7,264 nt of DNA, taken from positions 1 to 7,264 of the forward strand of contig JAFTLM010000146.1 in the NCBI GenBank assembly GCA_017455945.1, read 5' to 3'. Source of the DNA: Clostridia bacterium (GTDB lineage Bacteria > Bacillota > Clostridia > Oscillospirales > CAG-272). The translations under genes were made by a program, and so were the position numbers. This document shows positions 4,656-7,264 of this stretch, one piece after another (within the stretch, counting starts at the first letter, position 1; each line of letters begins with the position of its first letter). Below the pieces are notes generated by a model, which was not told where the DNA came from, did no database searches, and was given only the letters and a program-made list of their open reading frames with translations.

Positions 4656-5156
4656 TTATTCTATTTCAAGCACGGTTAAAACAAAATCCATATGCTCGGT
4701 TCTTACGCGGTAGCTTTCACCGGGGGCGATATATTTTCCGCCTCTGAGAGAATAGCCGTCACTGTCTTTAAGACCCTCGGAATTTACCGTACACACGACA
4801 TCTATCTTCGTATTCTCGGGGTACTCAACCGCTACCGTTTCACCTGCGGCATTCTTCACGTAAGCCGTTGATGCTTTAACGCTGTCTTTTTCTGAAATTG
4901 TTCCGAGTTTAACGCCGCTGTCGGAAAGCGTAACCGTATCGCCTATTTTAAAATATTTTTCAGACGCAGACGAAACTCCCGACACGGAAAACGTAATTTT
5001 ATGGCGTTCAAGCTCCTCCTCGGGTTCGGGCAACGAAAAATTAACCGCTCTGAGAACCAGCCCAACAACACACACCACGGCAAACAGGATAATTAAGATG
5101 TCTATCACATTTACAGAAAATTTTACCTTTCCGTCTTTTGGATTATTACTTTGCAT
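4656..5156 (-). CDS. DUF4330-type single-pass membrane protein, second of a pair
   Basis: The function of this family is not known. The 166-residue protein has a short cytoplasmic N-terminus, one membrane segment at about 15-36 (NVIDILIILFAVVCVV), an acidic linker PEPEEELE at 43-50 and an extracytoplasmic, strand-rich domain at about 52-166. That domain has FKIGDTV at 69-75, KLGTIS at 83-88, VEYPENTKIDV at 110-120 and DGYSLRGGKYIAPG at 133-146. The same scaffold, including the Asn-x-x-Asp at the start of the membrane segment, occurs in the preceding gene, so they are paralogs. The family name is from pattern memory. A GAAGGAG site precedes ATG 5154-5156 at good spacing, 14 nt after the previous stop. 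It is last in the O-antigen-ligase operon, which points to a cell-surface polymer role, as inference only. Confidence 0.8.
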   Translation of the reverse strand: MQSNNPKDGKVKFSVNVIDILIILFAVVCVVGLVLRAVNFSLPEPEEELERHKITFSVSGVSSASEKYFKIGDTVTLSDSGVKLGTISEKDSVKASTAYVKNAAGETVAVEYPENTKIDVVCTVNSEGLKDSDGYSLRGGKYIAPGESYRVRTEHMDFVLTVLEIE

Positions 5157-5170
5157 AATTACTCCTTCAA

Positions 5171-5677
5171 CTATCTTACTTCTTTAAGCTCTACACAGTA
5201 GCCGTATGCGGCATACTCGGGAAATCTGACTTCAAGATTTCCGCCAACCGATATTCTTTTTCCGTTTACTCTGTAACCTTCTTCATCCACAAACACTGCT
5301 TCGGAAGACAGGATAACTCTCACGTTATACTTATCCGGATATTCTCTGACGGCGATTGTCTCGCTTTCGTCATCGTATTCATAAACCGCATAACGTTCGC
5401 TGTTTTCAACAGAACTTACTCTGCCCAAAAGAATTTGTTGGGACACGTCAAACGCTTTATTCCCCACTTGTATTTTGTCGGCAAAGGCTTCATCGACGCC
5501 TTCTATAAGCAGAGTATACTCAATTTCAACAGGCACCCCCTCTTCTTTTTCATTAACAAAGAAGGAAGCAACAAACACAACTATTATTCCAACCACTGCC
5601 AGCACTATAAGAAGGTCTACCGCATTAAAGCCTCCTCTTTTTTTGGCGGCTTTAAACATTCCCGTTTTTTCTTCCAT
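5171..5677 (-). CDS. DUF4330-type single-pass membrane protein, first of a pair
   Basis: Function unknown. The 168-residue protein has a basic N-terminus (KAAKKRGG), one membrane segment at about 17-41 (FNAVDLLIVLAVVGIIVVF), and an outside domain with KIQVGNKAF at 68-76, LLGRVSS at 83-89, REYPDKYNVRV at 111-121 and EGYRVNGKRISVGG at 133-146. These line up in order with the following gene, giving a tandem paralog pair of similar length. I start at ATG 5675-5677: AGAGGAT (5690-5684) is 7 nt away from it but immediately touches the upstream ATG 5681-5683, so the longer version is less likely. It follows the O-antigen-ligase-type gene by 14 nt and precedes its paralog by 14 nt, consistent with one operon and a joint complex. 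Confidence 0.8.
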   Translation of the reverse strand: MEEKTGMFKAAKKRGGFNAVDLLIVLAVVGIIVVFVASFFVNEKEEGVPVEIEYTLLIEGVDEAFADKIQVGNKAFDVSQQILLGRVSSVENSERYAVYEYDDESETIAVREYPDKYNVRVILSSEAVFVDEEGYRVNGKRISVGGNLEVRFPEYAAYGYCVELKEVR

Positions 5678-5683
5678 TTTCAT

Positions 5684-5690
5684 ATCCTCT
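5684..5690 (-). promoter_or_regulatory. Shine-Dalgarno choosing the second ATG of the first DUF4330 gene
   Basis: AGAGGAT lies 6 nt before ATG 5675-5677 but 0 nt before ATG 5681-5683. Ribosome spacing therefore favours the downstream ATG. Confidence 0.6.
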
Positions 5691-5691
5691 T

Positions 5692-7263
5692 TTACTGAAA
5701 GTTATTGAGTCCCACTTCAATATCCATCGAAAGCTCCGTATTTATTTTACTTTCGTTATACCGCTCCATTTCCGAAATTCCAACACGGACAGATGCGTTA
5801 ACCAACGCCACGGTCAACCAAAATGCAAGCAATATTCCCGAATTATACCACACATAGTCGGCAAGCCCCATTACAAGGAACCCGACAACAGCAGAAATTC
5901 CCGCTATCATCATATATCCCGCCTCTTTTTCCTTCACACGGTACAGATACTCAAAGCAATTTTGCAAAAACAAAAATACTGTTATACCAAACGCCAGAAG
6001 CCCGATTATTCCGCTTTCGGTCAATATCTGGAGATACAGGCTGTGCGAATGCCGCACCGACTCTGCACCCGAATACGCGAAACTCGGATAAACCGCAGAA
6101 AACGAAGCTTCTCCGTATCCTATTCCGCCAATCCAGTTTCCCTTTAACATATTCAAAATGCCCTGCCAGGCTGAAATTCTATACGAAACAGACGATTCTG
6201 CAAAATTTCCTATGCTTACAAATCTTTGGGAAATGTTCGGAAAAACAAGCGGCAACGCAAGAATTGCCGTTATGCCGACCGCAAAAACGCACGGTACAGT
6301 TTTATGCGAATAAACAAAAGCAAAAACAACGGCTGCCACACAGGCACCAAGCCACGCTCCTCTGCTCCAGGTTTGCACAAGGCACAGCACTGCAAGAAGC
6401 AACGTAAAAATCGACATTATTTTGTGGCGTGGTTTATTTTTTTCAATAACGCCTACTGCCGCAAAAGGCAGAACCAACAGTATATATGAAGCAAATACGT
6501 TGGGATTACCGAAGGTTGAAGTTACTCTGACTCTTATTGCGGAAAAGGCAGAAGAATCAAGCCAGCCGCTTTCATATCCTCCTCCAAAGCTTTGAAAAGC
6601 GCCTATCAAAACGGCAACAGCCGCAAAAATCAAGAAAGTATATTTTGCACGGTTAAGCCACTCTTTGCTTCGCATAAGGTTTACCACCGGAAAATATGCG
6701 CAAAGAAGTCCGCAGTCAACTACAGCCTTTATGAGTGCCGCACTTCCTCCTGCGGCAAAAAAGCCTGAGGAAAATCTTATTACGGCAAATCCCGCAACCG
6801 CAAAATCCACCGCTTTCATTTTAAACACTCGCTTACCTCTGATAAGCTTTACAATATAGCTGAACAATGTGACTCCTACAAGCAACAGCAACAAAACAGA
6901 CGGATGTGAAACGAAGGACGCCAACGGAATTACAGCCATCAAAACGAGGACACCAAGTTCGGGAAAGAGCAAAATCAAGAGCACCGCCAATAATGAAAGC
7001 CCCACAAAAGCAATCCACACGGGCATCACAAAGTACGAAAGTGCCGCAAAACAAAGACCAAAAAGCACGGGCAACAAATACACTCTGTTCCGGTTTCCTT
7101 TTTGTTCGTTAAGCAAATCCTTCTGAATACCGAAAGCTTCAAACAACAGACTACTCATCACCTGGCTTTCACACAATGCTTCGGAGAGTCTTTTTTTACT
7201 CATCAAAAAGGACACGCCCAAAACTATAAAAGCTCCGCAAGTAACGACAGACGGAATTTCATT
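5692..7263 (-). CDS. O-antigen ligase/polymerase-family membrane protein, probably open at the right edge
   Basis: Proteins of this group (Wzy_C/WaaL-like, glycosyltransferase C fold) join or polymerise undecaprenyl-linked glycans outside the membrane. Numbering from the in-frame TTG at 7221 (509 residues): many hydrophobic segments at about 47-130, 137-180, 191-212, 243-260, 268-303 and 309-328, then at about 403-420 and 435-475. Family marks are TFGNPNVFASY at 236-246, TWSRGAW at 284-290, an outside loop with SYRISAWQGILNMLKGN at 346-362 and GIGYGE at 366-371, and HSHSLYLQILTESG at 391-404, holding the usual loop histidine. The frame has no stop up to the window end; candidate starts are TTG 7221 and ATG 7203, and neither has a good ribosome site, so the gene probably begins outside. 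In a Firmicute the product would be a wall or capsule glycan; the substrate cannot be told. Two DUF4330 genes follow. Confidence 0.87.
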   Translation of the reverse strand, partial: NEIPSVVTCGAFIVLGVSFLMSKKRLSEALCESQVMSSLLFEAFGIQKDLLNEQKGNRNRVYLLPVLFGLCFAALSYFVMPVWIAFVGLSLLAVLLILLFPELGVLVLMAVIPLASFVSHPSVLLLLLVGVTLFSYIVKLIRGKRVFKMKAVDFAVAGFAVIRFSSGFFAAGGSAALIKAVVDCGLLCAYFPVVNLMRSKEWLNRAKYTFLIFAAVAVLIGAFQSFGGGYESGWLDSSAFSAIRVRVTSTFGNPNVFASYILLVLPFAAVGVIEKNKPRHKIMSIFTLLLAVLCLVQTWSRGAWLGACVAAVVFAFVYSHKTVPCVFAVGITAILALPLVFPNISQRFVSIGNFAESSVSYRISAWQGILNMLKGNWIGGIGYGEASFSAVYPSFAYSGAESVRHSHSLYLQILTESGIIGLLAFGITVFLFLQNCFEYLYRVKEKEAGYMMIAGISAVVGFLVMGLADYVWYNSGILLAFWLTVALVNASVRVGISEMERYNESKINTELSMDIEVGLNNFQ

Positions 7264-7264
7264 A

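Noticed and set aside
5823..6407. Plus-strand reading frame of 194 codons
   Set aside because: It is antisense to conserved membrane segments of the ligase-type gene; its basic, Gln/Ser/Pro-rich composition is a by-product of the opposite frame, and there is no ribosome site.
1..7264. CRISPR arrays, tRNA genes, riboswitches, insertion sequences
   Set aside because: No regularly spaced repeats, tRNA cloverleaf, known aptamer core, transposase motifs or terminal repeats were seen on either strand.

Overview
The window looks like chromosomal DNA from a spore-forming Firmicute of the class Clostridia, probably an uncultured gut-type lineage near Oscillospirales. This rests on a spoIVA 5' end behind a sigma-E-like promoter, strong GGAGG-type Shine-Dalgarno sites, an HPr carrying both His15 and Ser46, a pair of DUF4330 membrane proteins next to an O-antigen-ligase-type protein, and moderate-to-low GC. 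The genus assignment is not supported beyond that. All genes found are on the minus strand, so transcription runs from the right edge to the left edge.

Right to left in transcription order. (1) 7263-4656: a putative three-gene operon of a polytopic O-antigen ligase/polymerase-family protein (open to the window edge) and two paralogous single-pass DUF4330 proteins, with 14-nt gaps. (2) 4565-1227: an extended -10 sigma-A promoter drives an HPr phosphocarrier gene. HPr is followed by a strong GC-rich terminator whose T-tract abuts the uvrC Shine-Dalgarno, then by uvrC, rsmD and coaD, packed with 0-nt (TAA|ATG) and -4-nt (ATGA) junctions. This is a repair/translation/CoA housekeeping cluster, probably fed partly by readthrough. 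(3) 1194-527: two tandem, self-contained transcription units of about 330 bp. Each has a perfect TTGACA-17-TATAAT promoter, a hairpin at the expected mRNA 5' end, a GGAGG site, a 57- or 67-residue lipoprotein with CxxC-X21-CxxC, and its own terminator. The exported domain resembles the ClpX zinc-binding domain in pattern. This pair is the most novel element here. (4) 425-1: a sigma-E-like promoter and the first 122 codons of spoIVA, with two in-frame stop codons (codons 12 and 19) just before the Walker A motif. The first arm of a perfect 8-bp inverted repeat includes one of the apparent substitutions.

I saw no tRNA, rRNA, CRISPR array, transposase or integrase. No gene-free stretch exceeds about 200 bases.
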